DNA of 64,000 nucleotides from Mycobacterium sp. SMC-2 (GTDB taxonomy: Bacteria > Actinomycetota > Actinomycetes > Mycobacteriales > Mycobacteriaceae): positions 4,650,001 through 4,714,000 of the forward strand of contig NZ_CP079863.1 in the NCBI RefSeq assembly GCF_025263485.1, in the 5' to 3' direction. Made by a program: the position numbers and the translations under genes. Position 1 is the stretch's first letter. Each line of letters begins with the position of its first letter. The notes under the pieces were generated by a model that saw nothing but the letters and a program-made list of their open reading frames with translations, made no database searches and was not told the origin of the DNA. Positions 41,200 through 51,903 of the stretch are shown here, one piece after another.

Positions 41200-42590
41200 C
41201 TATGACACTTCCTGAGTCAACCTCAGGCTGTTTGTGGCAACAGTCTTTGTGTTCCGCCGTGGAGGTTGGGGTCGTAGGGGCGGTGGTCGTGCCAGCAGCG
41301 GTAGATGACGCGGATCCAGGCGCGGGCGAGGATACGTACGGCGTGAGGGTGGTCGTGTCCGCGAGCGCGGGCTCGGGCGTAGATGTCGGCGGCCCAAGGA
41401 CTTTGGTGACGACTGTTGTCGGCGAAGGTGGTCAGTGCCCGGCGGAAGCGTTTGTTGCAGGCCCAGCGGAAGTGCACGGCGTGCTGTTTGCCGGAGGCTT
41501 TGGTCACTGGAGTGGCTCCGGCCAGAGCCGCTACGGCGTCGGGTCCGTCGTAGGCTGCCCGGGAGTCGCCCCACTCGGCGAGCACCTGGGCGGCGTTGAT
41601 CTGACCCGACCTTGGCAGCGACGTGAAGATCTCGGCGTCCGGGTGCTTCCCGAGGCGGGCGATGACGGAGCGGTCGAGAGTTTTGGCGGCGCTGTTGAGG
41701 GCCTCCAGCACGGTGACCAGGGCTCCTACGGCGTCGGCGACGGCGACCGACAGGGTGGGGTCGGTGGTGCCCGCGGGGTCGCGCGCAGCCGGCCCAGCAG
41801 CTCGCTGGCTGGCCGACGGCCGGAGTAGCCGTGCTTGGCCAGGAACGCGGCCAGGCGTTTCTCACCGAGGCGCGATGTGCTGCCCGCAGTGGGGTACTGG
41901 CGCAGGAACGCCAGGCTGATCGGGGACTCGATATCGGCGAAGATCGCCTTGGCGCCGGGCCAGTGGTCATCGAGCAAGGCGCTGAGTTGGTTGGTGGCCG
42001 ATACCCGCATGGCGACGATGTCATCGCGGGTGCGCACTACCGTGCGAAGTGCCTTGGTCTGAGCACTGTAGGGCGCTACGGGATGCAGTCGGTGGTGGCG
42101 CAGTCGCAGGTACTCGGCGATCACCAGTGCGTCGCCGGCGTCGGACTTAGCGCCGGAGATGACTTCGCCGTCGCGCCAGGTTTTGATGGCGTTCGGCGAT
42201 ACCGGGATGACCGGGTGGCCGGCCTCGAGCAGCAGGTCGACCAACCGCCCATTGGGTCGCTCGATCCCGATGTGTATCTGGGTGGGATCGCCGTACTTGG
42301 CGAGTCTACGGATCAGCATGGCAATGCCTTCCGCAGTGTGGTCAATCATGAACTGTGCCAATACTTTTCCCACCGCAGACAGCACGCACACAGCATGTGC
42401 GGCAGCGGCCCAGTCCAAACCGACGTAGATAATTCCTGTGGTGTCTTCCGGCAACGGATCTCCTCAACTTGGCAGCGACGACGCGGCGAGGGGATCGACC
42501 ACCGGACGGTCACTAACTGGCGCTCTGCGGCGCGTCTTCCTGATGCCGGTCTGCGACCCCGGGAGGACCGAGGGCGGCGGTGTCATACAG
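41200..42590 (-). mobile_element. IS110-family insertion sequence (approximate limits)
   Basis: The element is defined by the frameshifted DEDD transposase at 41223-42454. IS110 elements lack long terminal repeats, so the borders are not certain. A CCTGAG/CTCAGG hairpin (41211-41227) covers the transposase stop. An 8-bp inverted match (TATGACAC at 41201, GTGTCATA at 42580) may mark the ends but could be chance. The neighbouring genes on both sides appear intact. Confidence 0.6.
41223..42454 (-). pseudogene. IS110-family transposase, broken by a one-base frameshift
   Basis: DEDD recombinase with a TTG start (42454) behind GAGGAG. The N-terminal RuvC-like domain is complete: Asp14 (VGLDW), Glu65 (GIERPNGR), Asp105 and Asp108 (SDAGDAL). 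The C-terminal Tnp_20 half lies in another frame and keeps LPRSGQINAAQVLAEWGD and the catalytic Ser of KASGKQHAVHF. The switch is near 41776-41790, where an ACCCCGCGGG tract seems to lack one base. A sequencing error or a programmed shift would be alternatives to decay. Joined, the two parts give a normal length of about 410 aa. Confidence 0.85.
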
Positions 42591-42687
42591 GCCCTCAACG
42601 AGCGACCACCACTGGCCGTCACCTCGGCCCCCGCCGAGTCCCTTCAACGAATGCCCATCAGACATCCGCCGAAAGGATGGTGCCCTA

Positions 42688-43881
42688 GTGACCACCGCCG
42701 AACAACCCGAGGTCTCCGACGACGACTTTCAGCAGATCCTCGCCCAGACCCGTCACTTCGTTCGCACCGCCGTGGTCCCGCGCGAACAGGAGATCCTGGC
42801 CGAGGATCGGGTGCCCGATGACCTGCGTGACCAAGCCAAGAAGATGGGCCTGTTCGGGTACGCGATCCCGCAGCAGTGGGGCGGCCTCGGGTTGAACCTG
42901 ATGCAAGACGTCGAGCTGGCAATGGAATTGGGCTACACCTCGCTGGCGCTGCGATCGATGTTCGGCACCAACAACGGCATCGCCGGGCAGGTCCTGGTCG
43001 GCTTCGGCACCGACGAGCAGAAGGCACGCTGGCTGGAATCCATGGCGTCCGGCGACGTCGTCGCCTCCTTCGCGCTGACCGAACCCGGCGCCGGATCGAA
43101 TCCGGCCGGCCTGCGAACGAAAGCCGTTCGCGACGAAGGTGATTGGGTGATCTCCGGGCAGAAGCGCTTTATCACCAACGCGCCCGTCGCCGATCTGTTC
43201 GTGGTGTTCGCGCGCACCCGACCGGCCGACGACCAGGGTCCCGGGATCGCGGTGTTCCTGGTTCCCGCGGACGCGCCGGGCGTAGAGGTGGGCGCCAAGG
43301 ACGCCAAGATGGGGCAGGAGGGCGCGTGGACCGCCGATGTCAGCTTCAACGACATCCGCGTCGAGGGCGGCGCGCTGATCGGCGGCAGCGAAGACATCGG
43401 TTATCGAGCCGCCATGACCTCGCTGGCCCGTGGCCGCGTCCACATTGCCGCCCTGGCGGTGGGCGCCGCCCAACGCGCGCTCGACGAATCGGTCTCCTAC
43501 GCCGCCACCGCGACGCAGGGCGGCACGCCGATCGGTCACTTCCAATTGGTGCAGGCGATGATCGCCGACCAGCAGACCGGAGTGCTCGCCGGCCGTGCGC
43601 TCGTCCGCGACGCCGCGCGGCTCTGGGACACGGGCGAAGACCGCAGGGTCGCGCCGTCGGCGGCCAAGCTGTTCTGCACCGAAATGGCCGGCAATGTCGC
43701 CGATCTGGCGGTGCAAGTGCACGGCGGCAGCGGCTACATGCATGGTGTCCCGGTCGAGCGCATCTACCGCGATGTGCGGCTGCTGCGGCTCTACGAGGGC
43801 ACCAGCGAGATTCAGCGCTTGATCATCGGGTCCAACCTCGTCAAAGCAGCGCAGCGAGCTACCACAACGAAGGAGCGTTAA
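42688..43881 (+). CDS. Acyl-CoA dehydrogenase
   Basis: FAD acyl-CoA dehydrogenase, 397 aa. It has the LTEPGAGSNPAGL flavin signature, QKRFITNAPVADLFVV, the HGGSGYMHGVPVERIYRD segment and the catalytic base in YEGTSEIQR. The GTG at 42688 is preceded by GAAAGGA; the frame is open further upstream into the IS110 region, but no better start is seen. Its TAA overlaps the ATG of the following SDR (TAATG), so the two form an operon. Confidence 0.9.
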   Translation: MTTAEQPEVSDDDFQQILAQTRHFVRTAVVPREQEILAEDRVPDDLRDQAKKMGLFGYAIPQQWGGLGLNLMQDVELAMELGYTSLALRSMFGTNNGIAGQVLVGFGTDEQKARWLESMASGDVVASFALTEPGAGSNPAGLRTKAVRDEGDWVISGQKRFITNAPVADLFVVFARTRPADDQGPGIAVFLVPADAPGVEVGAKDAKMGQEGAWTADVSFNDIRVEGGALIGGSEDIGYRAAMTSLARGRVHIAALAVGAAQRALDESVSYAATATQGGTPIGHFQLVQAMIADQQTGVLAGRALVRDAARLWDTGEDRRVAPSAAKLFCTEMAGNVADLAVQVHGGSGYMHGVPVERIYRDVRLLRLYEGTSEIQRLIIGSNLVKAAQRATTTKER

Positions 43882-44702
43882 TGGCAGGCAAGCTCGAGGG
43901 GAAAGTCGCCTTCATCACCGGGGCCGCACGCGGCCAGGGCCGGGCTCACGCGGTTCGCCTGGCGCGAGAGGGCGCCGACATCATCGCCGTCGACATCGCC
44001 GGCAAGCTTCCGTCCTGTGTCCCCTATGACCCGGCGACTCCCGACGATCTGAACGAGACCGTCCGCCTGGTCGAAGAGACCAACCGCCGGATCATCGCCT
44101 CAGTGGTGGACACCCGCGACTTCGACGGGCTTCGCAAGGCCGTCGACGACGGTGTCGCCGCGCTCGGGCGGTTGGACATCATCGTCGCCAATGCCGGCGT
44201 CGCGGCACCGCAGGCCTGGCACGACATCACGCCCGAGAACTTCCGCGACGTGATCGACATCAACGTGACCGGCACCTGGAACACCGTGATGGTCGGCGCC
44301 GACAAGATCATCGAAGGGGGCCGCGGCGGCTCCATCATCTTGATCAGTTCCGCGGCCGGCATGAAGATGCAGCCGTTCATGATTCACTACACCGCCAGCA
44401 AGCACGCCGTCACCGGGATGGCGCGCGCTTTCGCCGCCGAGCTGGGCAAGCATTCGATCCGAGTCAACAGCGTTCATCCCGGGCCGGTGAACACCCCGAT
44501 GGGAGCGGGCGACATGGTCACGGCGGTGGGCTCAACAATGCAGACCAACCCGCAGCTGTCCCACGTGCTCACCCCATTCCTGCCCGACTGGGTCGCCGAG
44601 CCGGAGGAGATCGCCGACGCGGTGTGCTGGCTGGCCAGCGACGAGTCGCGCAAGGTCACCGCCGCCCGGATACCGATCGACCAGGGCTCGACGCAGTACT
44701 GA
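43881..44702 (+). CDS. Mycofactocin-type short-chain dehydrogenase
   Basis: SDR of 273 aa with the extended N-terminal signature FITGAARGQGRAHAVRLARE typical of the mycofactocin-coupled group, whose bound NAD is recycled by mycofactocin rather than exchanged. Other motifs are VANAG, ILISSAAG and the Tyr/Lys pair in HYTASKHAV. An insertion after the second strand (SCVPYDPATPDDLNETV) is also characteristic. It probably oxidises an alcohol. Assignment to the subfamily rests on these motifs only. Confidence 0.88.
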   Translation: MAGKLEGKVAFITGAARGQGRAHAVRLAREGADIIAVDIAGKLPSCVPYDPATPDDLNETVRLVEETNRRIIASVVDTRDFDGLRKAVDDGVAALGRLDIIVANAGVAAPQAWHDITPENFRDVIDINVTGTWNTVMVGADKIIEGGRGGSIILISSAAGMKMQPFMIHYTASKHAVTGMARAFAAELGKHSIRVNSVHPGPVNTPMGAGDMVTAVGSTMQTNPQLSHVLTPFLPDWVAEPEEIADAVCWLASDESRKVTAARIPIDQGSTQY

Positions 44703-44752
44703 TTCGGCGGCGCTTGGGAATAGATTCCGCGGCATCGGTACTTTCAGGGCAC

Positions 44753-45181
44753 ATGAGAGCCTTCACCGAGAGCGAACGCCAAGAGTTCCTGGCCGCCAAG
44801 CACATCGCCGTGCTGTCCGTCGCGGCCACCGACGGCCGGCCGCCAGCCAGCGTTCCGATCTGGTACGACTACACCCCCGGCGGCGAGATCCGGATCATGA
44901 CCGGGGCGTCCAGCCGCAAGGTGCAGCTGATCGAGCGGGCCGGTGTGGTGACGTTGGTGGTGCAGCGCGAGGAGCCGCCGTATCAGTACGTGGTGGTCGA
45001 GGGCGCCGTTGTGGAGACCACCAAGCCGGCTCCGCCCGACGTGCAGGAGTCCATCGCCATTCGTTACCTCGGCGAGGAAGGCGGGCGGGCGTTCATCCGC
45101 AGCATGGAGGGCGTGGAAGAGGTCATGTTCACCATCCGGCCCGACCGCTGGCTGAGCGCGGACTTCACCGGCGACCTCTGA
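44753..45181 (+). CDS. PPOX-class F420-dependent/flavin-binding protein
   Basis: Split-barrel (pyridoxamine-phosphate-oxidase fold) protein of 142 aa. It has HIAVLSVAATDGRPPASVPIWYDY, then GASSRKVQLIERAGVVTLVVQRE and YQYVVVEGAVVE, as in the Rv1155-like F420 binders of mycobacteria. It probably binds F420 and may reduce unsaturated substrates or store the cofactor. ATG 44753 begins the fold, 50 bp after the SDR stop. Confidence 0.83.
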   Translation: MRAFTESERQEFLAAKHIAVLSVAATDGRPPASVPIWYDYTPGGEIRIMTGASSRKVQLIERAGVVTLVVQREEPPYQYVVVEGAVVETTKPAPPDVQESIAIRYLGEEGGRAFIRSMEGVEEVMFTIRPDRWLSADFTGDL

Positions 45182-45185
45182 GGCC

Positions 45186-46262
45186 TCAGCCGATCAGTTC
45201 CAGCGTGCCCAACTCCCGGATCGCTTGGCAGCCGCGGCTGAGCATGGTCAGCACCATGTCATCGCCACGGTCGGTGGCGGCGGCAAACGCGAACCCCAGC
45301 GCCGAGATCAGCGGTGCCTGCAATACCCCGAGCCGGTAATCGCGCCAACACGTTTCGCGGTCGTAGCCGGTGACCCCGTAGGCCAACAGCGCGCGATGAT
45401 AGTCGGCGACGAGCTGTTCTTCGATGCTCGCGCGCAGCTGTGGATCGAGGCTGGTCGCGGTGAAGTAGGCGAGATCCCTGGCCGGCAGGCCCACCCCGAG
45501 CGTCTGCCAGTCGACCACGCTGACGCGGGTTAGCTCCGGATCGAACAGCAGATTGTCCAGGCGATAGTCGCCGTGCAGCAGGGCGAACCGATCATACTCT
45601 AAGAGCAGCCACGGTGTGATCAAACCCATTGCCGCACTCAAGGTATCGCGGTCTTCGCCGCTCATCCGATCGCCCAGCTTGTCCAGCGTGATGTCGGCGC
45701 TCATCTTCGCCACCTCGCCCATGCCGGCGGCACCCGCCTCGTCGGGCCTGGCGAACGCGATGCCCGGGAAATCCAGCCAGTAGGGGTCGCACCAACTGGG
45801 CGCGTGCAGACCGGCCAGGGCCGTGACCGCAAGGCGCGCTTCCGCTTCGCCGCAGCCGACGAGTTGGTCACCCTGCACCGCGGGCGCTTGATCGGCGAGC
45901 AGCAACGCGAAATCCATTGCGTCCGCGGTGATCTCGGAGTAGAAGCACCGCGGCGTCGGTACCTGCACTCGGCCCGCCACGGACGAGTAGAACGCGCATT
46001 CGCTGCGGTATCCGATGACGACCCTGTCGCGCACCGTGTCGTCCTGGGACGGCAGCTTGATCACGAACGTTTGCGGCAAGTCTCCGGGCTCCGTCGCGTA
46101 GCGAGCGGTCACCCGGTAAGTCGCACCCGTCTGCCCGGTGCCGATCGCGACCACGTCCACCTCGGCAACCTCGACGGGTGCGCCACGCCCGCTGAGCGCG
46201 GCCGACAACCATTGCGGGGTCACGTCGCCGGGATACCGCGGAATCGACACCACAGCACTCAT
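45186..46262 (-). CDS. APH-fold phosphotransferase
   Basis: Aminoglycoside-phosphotransferase-like kinase, 358 aa. It has the catalytic loop LLHGDYRLDNLLF (Asp and Asn of HxDxxxxN) and the metal-binding VSVVDWQTL. The N-lobe strands are clear (GQTGATYRVTARY, TFVIKLPS). In mycobacteria such genes usually act on small-molecule alcohols or sugars, and the substrate here is unknown. ATG 46262 has AGGAGG ten bases upstream. It is convergent with the F420-binding protein gene, with only four bases between them. Confidence 0.85.
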   Translation of the reverse strand: MSAVVSIPRYPGDVTPQWLSAALSGRGAPVEVAEVDVVAIGTGQTGATYRVTARYATEPGDLPQTFVIKLPSQDDTVRDRVVIGYRSECAFYSSVAGRVQVPTPRCFYSEITADAMDFALLLADQAPAVQGDQLVGCGEAEARLAVTALAGLHAPSWCDPYWLDFPGIAFARPDEAGAAGMGEVAKMSADITLDKLGDRMSGEDRDTLSAAMGLITPWLLLEYDRFALLHGDYRLDNLLFDPELTRVSVVDWQTLGVGLPARDLAYFTATSLDPQLRASIEEQLVADYHRALLAYGVTGYDRETCWRDYRLGVLQAPLISALGFAFAAATDRGDDMVLTMLSRGCQAIRELGTLELIG

Positions 46263-46349
46263 GAACAGCTCGCCTCCTGTACCCGGACAGCCCTGCCCGA
46301 CTGACAAACTGTAAGGCATACCGCAAGAGTTGCGGTCAACTACGGCGAT

Positions 46350-48083
46350 TTAGTCGGCGAGAATGCGCCATTCGGCGGCCTCGTGTTGCTGCCGCCAGAA
46401 CTCGTCGAAACGTCCACCCGCCGCGAGCAATTCGCCGACGGTTCCGTCCTCGAGCACTCGGCCGTCGTCGAGGAACAGGACGCGGTCGGCGTGACTGATG
46501 CTGGCCAACCGATGCGCGACGATCACCTGGGTGCGCGATCGCGGGTCGAGCGTCAGCGCGTCCACCACGGCGGCCTCGTTTTCGGTGTCCAGAGCGCTGG
46601 TGGCCTCGTCGACCAACAGTATCGACGCCGGCTTGAGCAGCGCCCGCGCGATGCTGACCCGTTGACGTTCGCCGCCGGACAGGGCCGAGCCGGCTTCGCC
46701 GACGATCGTCTCGGCGCCGTCGGGCAGCCGGCCGATGAGTTCGTCGACGCGGGCGAGGGCCATGGCCCGGTTGAACTGGTCATCGCCGGCGCCCGGATCC
46801 CCGGCGAACACGTTGTCGCGGATCGACCCGTGGAACAGATACGGATGTTGGAACACGACACTGCTCAACGCGCGTCGCGCATCGGCGTCCAGCGTCGCCG
46901 CGTCGACGCCGTCGATCAGGACCCGGCCACGGGTGGGCTCGTGCAGGCCGGCGATCAGCGCCAGGATCGTGCTCTTGCCCGATCCGGACGGGCCGACGAT
47001 CGCCGTGGTGCTGCCCGGCTCCAGGGTGAAACTCACCCCGTCGAGCACCGGTGCGCCTCCGCCGGAATAGCGGAACGCGACGTCGTCGAATTCGATGCGG
47101 GGCACCGCGGCGGCGGGCGGCGTGGCAGGGCCGGAGTTCGTCAGCGGCGCGGTGAGCACCGAGCGAATGCGGCCGAGCGTGGCGCGCGTGCTCTCCAGCG
47201 CCGGTGCCAGCTCGCTGATCGTGGTGAACGGCTCCAGGTAGCGCACGATCACCACGATCAAGGCGATGGCTTCGGGAACCGTGACCGTTTGGTTCACCGT
47301 CAGCGCCGCGGTCGCCCCGGCGAGCAGGATGAGCGACAGCTGGCTGGCCAGGCTGAACAGTAGCTGGCCCGGAACCTGCATGGACAGCAACCGCATGGTC
47401 GCCCCGTGCTGCGCCGCCAGCGCATCGCCGACGAGACTGCGCGCCGGTTCGACCCGCCGCGCGGCCCGCAACGCCTGCTGAGTGCGGGCGAATTCGATGA
47501 TCCGTTCGGTGAGTGCGCTGTTGGCTTCGTCGGCCGCGGCGTCGGCCCGTCGCGCCAGTCGCGCCGAGGCCCAGAGCGCACCCAAGAGCAGCGGCACGCC
47601 GCCCAGCGCGGCCACGCCGAGCTGCCAGGAGATCGGGAGCAGGGCCACCGCGATTGCCGCGGGCAGCAGAATGGCGGATATCAGCGGCGTCAGCAGGTTG
47701 ACGACGAGGCCGACCAGTTCCGGCCCGGTGGCGGCGATCGCCTGGCGCGCCGTCGCGGTGTGCTCGGCGGTGAACCAGTCCAGTCGCACGCCGGGCAACC
47801 GGTCCGCCACGTCGTGCTGGCTGTGGTCGAGCACGGCGAAACCGAGTTCGAAGCCGATGCGCGCCGTGGCGGTGTCGATCACCCATCCGGTCACGGTGGC
47901 GGCGGTGAGCCAGCCCAACCATGCCAGCGCGCGGTGCGGCTCGCTGAACAGGGCGCCCACCAGTGGGACGAGGAGGACGGCGGCCGCCGCCCGCACCACC
48001 ACGGAGAGCACCGCGAGCACGGCGTAGGCAACGACCTTGGCGCGGCGGTCCGCGGGCACCAGCCCCAACCACGTGCGAATCAT
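46350..48083 (-). CDS. irtB: Carboxymycobactin importer subunit IrtB (ABC exporter fold)
   Basis: Half-transporter of 577 aa that pairs with IrtA to import iron-loaded carboxymycobactin across the inner membrane. The N-terminal membrane domain (about 320 residues, six predicted helices) is followed by an ATPase with Walker [11 protein letters not shown], signature LSGGERQR, Walker [13 protein letters not shown] and H-loop VIVAHRLAS. The ATG overlaps the irtA stop by four bases. Order and sizes match Rv1348-Rv1349. Confidence 0.93.
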   Translation of the reverse strand: MIRTWLGLVPADRRAKVVAYAVLAVLSVVVRAAAAVLLVPLVGALFSEPHRALAWLGWLTAATVTGWVIDTATARIGFELGFAVLDHSQHDVADRLPGVRLDWFTAEHTATARQAIAATGPELVGLVVNLLTPLISAILLPAAIAVALLPISWQLGVAALGGVPLLLGALWASARLARRADAAADEANSALTERIIEFARTQQALRAARRVEPARSLVGDALAAQHGATMRLLSMQVPGQLLFSLASQLSLILLAGATAALTVNQTVTVPEAIALIVVIVRYLEPFTTISELAPALESTRATLGRIRSVLTAPLTNSGPATPPAAAVPRIEFDDVAFRYSGGGAPVLDGVSFTLEPGSTTAIVGPSGSGKSTILALIAGLHEPTRGRVLIDGVDAATLDADARRALSSVVFQHPYLFHGSIRDNVFAGDPGAGDDQFNRAMALARVDELIGRLPDGAETIVGEAGSALSGGERQRVSIARALLKPASILLVDEATSALDTENEAAVVDALTLDPRSRTQVIVAHRLASISHADRVLFLDDGRVLEDGTVGELLAAGGRFDEFWRQQHEAAEWRILAD

Positions 48084-50665
48084 CGCGCCCCTTCCCGAAC
48101 CCTGGTGGCGGCCACCGGCTCCCGTCGACCGCCTTCCCATAGCCGTCGGTACCGGTCGTCGGCGGCCAGCAACTCGTCATGCGTGCCGCGTTCGGCGATC
48201 CGGCCGCGGTCGAGGACGACGATCTGGTCGGCGCCGGTGATGGTGTGCAATCGGTGGGCGATCACCAAGACGGTGCGATCCCGGGTCAGCCGGCTGAGCG
48301 CCCGCTGCACAAGGTATTCCGATTCGGGGTCGGCGAATGCGGTGGCCTCGTCGAGGATCAGCACCGGGGTGTCCGCCAGGATCGCCCGGGCGATGGTGAG
48401 CCGCTGCCGTTCCCCGCCCGAAAGCCCCGTTGCCGCGCCCAGCACCGTATCGTAGCCGTCCGGCAACCGCATGATGCGGTCGTGGATCTGGGCCTGCCGC
48501 GCCGCCTCCTGGATCCGCTCCGCGGTGGCGTCGGGGACGGCCAGCGCGATGTTGTCCGCGACGGTGCCATGCACCAGCTGCGTCTCCTGCAGGACGAAGC
48601 CGACCTTCGCGTACAGTTCGTCGGCGGTCATCGACCGGATATCCTGTCCTCCAACGCATATCGAGCCCTGCTCGACGTCGTGGAAACGGGCCAGCAGCGC
48701 GGCCAGCGTGGACTTGCCGGACCCGGACGGGCCGACGAGGGCGGTGACGGTGCCGGGCCGCAGCGTCAGCGAGACGTCCCTGAGCACCGGGACGCCCGGG
48801 CGATAGGCGAAGCTGACATCCTCGAAGACGACCGTCGCCGACGAATCTGCTGACGGGGCCCGGTCTCGCACTTCCAGCTCCGGCTCGTCGAGCGTGTTTT
48901 GCAGTCGTCGGGCGGCCAGCATGCCGGCGCTGATACCGCCCACTCCGTAAGCGATCCCGAGCAGGCGCGCGCCGAATGTGGTGCCCAGCAACAAGAACGG
49001 TAGGAGATTCACCGGATCCATCCGCCCGGTGACCGTGAGCAGGGTACCGGTGAGCGCGATGAGCCACAGGAAGGTCGAGGGCCGGGTGGCCAGGTCCATC
49101 AGCGTCTTCTTGCCCGCCAGCGGCCGCTGCCAGGACACCAGGAATTCGACGTATTCGTCGAGGCGGCGCCGGAAGCTGGATGCGGCCGCGCCGCCGAAGA
49201 CGCGGATTACCGGCTGCCCCTCCAAGTAGGCGCCGGCCTCGCCGCTCATCTTCTCGGCCCAGCGCTGCGATTGCGGGATGCGCGGGCCCGACTGAATCGT
49301 GAGCGACGACGTCAAAACCAGATACACCAGGACGGGCAGGAACAACACCAAAGCCACTCGCCAGTCGATGACGAACAGGTAGACCAGCACCGCGACCGGC
49401 GCGATGATCGCCGCGACCGCGTCCGGGATGGCGTGCGTGACCAGATAGTGCAGCGACAGCGTGTCGTCCTGCAGCAACTGCTTGATCGAGCCGGACCCGC
49501 GCGCGGTGAACCAGCCCAGCGGCAATCGAGAAAGCTTGCGTAACAACCCCGAACGCAGGTCGGCGGCGAACCGCGCGTCGACGACGTGCAGCCATAGCGT
49601 GAGGGCCGCGCCGAGGACGGTGCCCGTTCCCAGCAGCGCGACGGCCGCGATCCCGACGTCCCAGAGTCGGGACGCGGGCGCACCAGCCACCAGCAGCCGG
49701 GCCAGCTCGACCAGTAGCACGAACGGTGCCAGCTGCACCACCGTGATGACGGCTTGCAGCACACCGGAGACGATCAGCGCCGAGCGCAGCGGCGCGAGCA
49801 ACCGGCCGGCGGCCTGGGCACGCCACCTTCCGCGCGCCGCCGCGGCGGCCGTCTTCTCCGAAGGTTTCGGTGTCGAAGGCTCCTCGTGCGCAACGTCATT
49901 CGAGGTCTCCGGCTCGTCACCGCGGCGCGTGCCCATCGCCCGCCCGGCACTCCAGTACGCCTGGGCGTGTATTTCGGACTTGGGGAAGCCGAACTCGTCG
50001 CGCAATCGCGTGCGCACGTGTTTGAGCACGGTGGCCTCGGGCGTCGCCCACGCGTACCAGTTGGACCAGTCGCGGTTATCGATCGCCGCGGCAAGGGATT
50101 TCTCGTCGCGGCGGGTCACCCAGTGCACTCGCAACCGGGGGTGCTGCGCGATCGGGATCCGGACGTCGTTGTCGTCGTGCCGCTCGAGATACATCTCGAT
50201 GGGCACGTCATCGGGGACGACGCCGATGATGCCGTTCATGCCCGGGATCGACGCGGAGTCACCGATCAGCAGGTAGCCGGCAGGCTGCTCGTCGGGCATG
50301 TCGAAACGCGACGAGCCCATCAGCGCCATGACGGCGATGGTGGCGCCGGGCGCAACAGTGCGCGCCCACGTCGACGCCGGGCCGGCGGGCTCGTGCAACA
50401 CGATGTCGATCGCGAAGCGGCCGGTGGGGACGTCGGCCTCCGAAATCGTGTAGGCGCGCTGGAACTCGGTGGTGGATCCGTCCGGGTCCGGGAACCAGAA
50501 CCGCAGCCACGCGGCGGGTTCGGCGTCCACGTCTTCGAACAACGTCGGTGACATCAACCGCACCCGCACGAAATGCGGTGCGATATCGACGGTTTCGATC
50601 ACTGTGGCGGTGTGGTCGCGCGCGCCGAAGCTCCGCAACATCACACCGGAGAATCCGCGCGCCAT
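48080..50665 (-). CDS. irtA: Carboxymycobactin importer/reductase IrtA
   Basis: An 861-aa fusion (859 in M. tuberculosis). The N-terminal siderophore-interacting FAD domain (about residues 1-250; [25 protein letters not shown]) reduces Fe(III)-mycobactin. A linker, a six-helix membrane domain and a C-terminal ATPase follow, with [24 protein letters not shown] and [11 protein letters not shown]. The start overlaps the stop of a TetR gene (TGATG), so irtA is expected to be co-transcribed with it. An IdeR-box-like sequence lies before that gene. Confidence 0.94.
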   Translation of the reverse strand: MARGFSGVMLRSFGARDHTATVIETVDIAPHFVRVRLMSPTLFEDVDAEPAAWLRFWFPDPDGSTTEFQRAYTISEADVPTGRFAIDIVLHEPAGPASTWARTVAPGATIAVMALMGSSRFDMPDEQPAGYLLIGDSASIPGMNGIIGVVPDDVPIEMYLERHDDNDVRIPIAQHPRLRVHWVTRRDEKSLAAAIDNRDWSNWYAWATPEATVLKHVRTRLRDEFGFPKSEIHAQAYWSAGRAMGTRRGDEPETSNDVAHEEPSTPKPSEKTAAAAARGRWRAQAAGRLLAPLRSALIVSGVLQAVITVVQLAPFVLLVELARLLVAGAPASRLWDVGIAAVALLGTGTVLGAALTLWLHVVDARFAADLRSGLLRKLSRLPLGWFTARGSGSIKQLLQDDTLSLHYLVTHAIPDAVAAIIAPVAVLVYLFVIDWRVALVLFLPVLVYLVLTSSLTIQSGPRIPQSQRWAEKMSGEAGAYLEGQPVIRVFGGAAASSFRRRLDEYVEFLVSWQRPLAGKKTLMDLATRPSTFLWLIALTGTLLTVTGRMDPVNLLPFLLLGTTFGARLLGIAYGVGGISAGMLAARRLQNTLDEPELEVRDRAPSADSSATVVFEDVSFAYRPGVPVLRDVSLTLRPGTVTALVGPSGSGKSTLAALLARFHDVEQGSICVGGQDIRSMTADELYAKVGFVLQETQLVHGTVADNIALAVPDATAERIQEAARQAQIHDRIMRLPDGYDTVLGAATGLSGGERQRLTIARAILADTPVLILDEATAFADPESEYLVQRALSRLTRDRTVLVIAHRLHTITGADQIVVLDRGRIAERGTHDELLAADDRYRRLWEGGRREPVAATRVREGAR

Positions 50666-51387
50666 CAGCGGTCCCTTCCCGCGTCGCTCAACTCCGCGAC
50701 GACTTCAGCGAACGGGCGGCCGGGCGGAATCAGCGTCACCAGCCCCCGGACCGAAGCGGCCAGCAACAGCCGCACGAATTGCGAACTTGACGCCTGCGGC
50801 AACCCGGCCCATGCGGGGCCGAGTCGCGGGTCGTGGGACAACGCGTCGGCGACGGCGTCCCATTCCTCCGCGAAACCGCCGGCCTGGCCCCCGCTGGTCG
50901 CGTCCGCGTTGTTCTCCTCGCCGGCGGCCAGGCTGATCGCCAGCGTGGCGACCGCGCTGCTCAGCACCATGGCGGCGTCCGCCGAATAACCGCGTCGGGT
51001 CAGCGCCTCAATCTCGGTCGCCAGCAGCCGGCGACCGGCGTCGCCGCGCGGGAACAGCACTTGCAGGTACGACGCCAGCCCGGGGTGCTCGGCGGTGAAG
51101 TCCTGCAGTTGCAGGGCGAACGACAGCAGGTGGCGTACGGCGTCGGCGCTGGGGTCGTCGCGAAGGTCGAGTTCGGCGAGCAGGCTCTCGCCCACCAGCC
51201 GCTCGAGCTCCCATCTGCCTTCGACGTGCCGGTACAGGGCGGTCGCCGACACCCCGAGCCGCGCCGCGACGGCGTTGACGCTGAGCCGTCGCATGCCCAG
51301 GTCACGGCCGATCGCGATGACGTCGTCCAGCGTGATCAGCGGCGGTCGCCCGCCCTGGCGAGGCGCAACGGCGCGCATCGACACCAC
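50665..51387 (-). CDS. TetR-family regulator leading the irtAB operon
   Basis: A 240-aa regulator. The HTH reads [25 protein letters not shown] and the rest is helical. An ATG at 51378 ([10 protein letters not shown]) is an alternative start. It sits first in the transcript with irtA and irtB, and its promoter carries an IdeR-like sequence plus a small ACCTT/AAGGT palindrome at 51425-51438. It may add a second, ligand-responsive control over siderophore import. H37Rv has no such gene at this position. Confidence 0.85.
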   Translation of the reverse strand: MVSMRAVAPRQGGRPPLITLDDVIAIGRDLGMRRLSVNAVAARLGVSATALYRHVEGRWELERLVGESLLAELDLRDDPSADAVRHLLSFALQLQDFTAEHPGLASYLQVLFPRGDAGRRLLATEIEALTRRGYSADAAMVLSSAVATLAISLAAGEENNADATSGGQAGGFAEEWDAVADALSHDPRLGPAWAGLPQASSSQFVRLLLAASVRGLVTLIPPGRPFAEVVAELSDAGRDR

Positions 51388-51416
51388 CCTCCGCTCGGAA
51401 AGTTACCCCCACAAAC

Positions 51417-51435
51417 TAAGGGTTACCTTACCGAA
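51417..51435. promoter_or_regulatory. IdeR-box-like sequence upstream of tetR-irtA-irtB
   Basis: TAAGGGTTACCTTACCGAA matches 12 of 19 positions of the IdeR consensus TTAGGTTAGGCTAACCTAA, including both outer halves. It lies 30 bp upstream of the TetR start. irtA is a known iron/IdeR-regulated gene, so iron repression through this box is likely but the match is imperfect. Confidence 0.45.
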
Positions 51436-51477
51436 GGTCAACCCGCGTGGTCGGCGGCCGGTCAGTAGCCTGGCGGT

Positions 51478-51903
51478 GTGAGCGGTGAATCGGTGCCGCC
51501 CGTTTTGCTGTACGACGGGGTCTGCGGCGTCTGCAACTCGGCGGTGCGGACGATACTTCGGTTCGATCGCCACGGCACGCTGCGCTTCGCGGCCCTGGAT
51601 AGCGACTACGCCCGGGCGGTCTTCGCTCGGCATCCGGCCATCGAGGGCGTCGATTCCGTGGTGTTCGTCGACAAACCCGGCCGGCCCGAGGAGCGCGTGG
51701 CCGTCCGTTCCGCCGCGGCGTTGCGGGTGGTGGATTACCTTGGCGGGCCGTGGAAGCTGCTCGGGGCGGCCCGCGTCATCCCCGCTCCCGTGCGCGACTG
51801 GCTCTACGACAGGGTCGCCGATGTCCGGTACCGCCTCTTCGGCAAGTACGACACCTGTCCGCTGCCGCCGCCGGAGGTTCGCGCGCGCTTTCTGGACGCC
51901 TAA
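51478..51903 (+). CDS. DCC-family (DUF393) thiol-disulfide oxidoreductase-like protein
   Basis: A 141-aa protein with the family signature LLYDGVCGVCNSAVR, in which C-x-x-C follows Asp-Gly. The usual AALDS-x-YA segment and a C-terminal DRVADVRYRLFGKYDTC follow. It has a thioredoxin-like fold by family and unknown partner. It is divergent from the TetR-irtAB transcript and convergent with the coiled-coil protein gene, which it overlaps by four bases. Confidence 0.84.
   Translation: MSGESVPPVLLYDGVCGVCNSAVRTILRFDRHGTLRFAALDSDYARAVFARHPAIEGVDSVVFVDKPGRPEERVAVRSAAALRVVDYLGGPWKLLGAARVIPAPVRDWLYDRVADVRYRLFGKYDTCPLPPPEVRARFLDA

Noticed and set aside
41178..41828. Plus-strand frame opposite the IS110 transposase
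   Set aside because: Shadow of the transposase C-terminal half. It is Val/Gly-rich with no motif.
41201..42587. 8-bp inverted match (TATGACAC/GTGTCATA) as the exact ends of the IS110 element
   Set aside because: A match of this length between two 200-bp stretches is expected by chance, and IS110 elements usually lack such repeats. It is used only as a rough limit.
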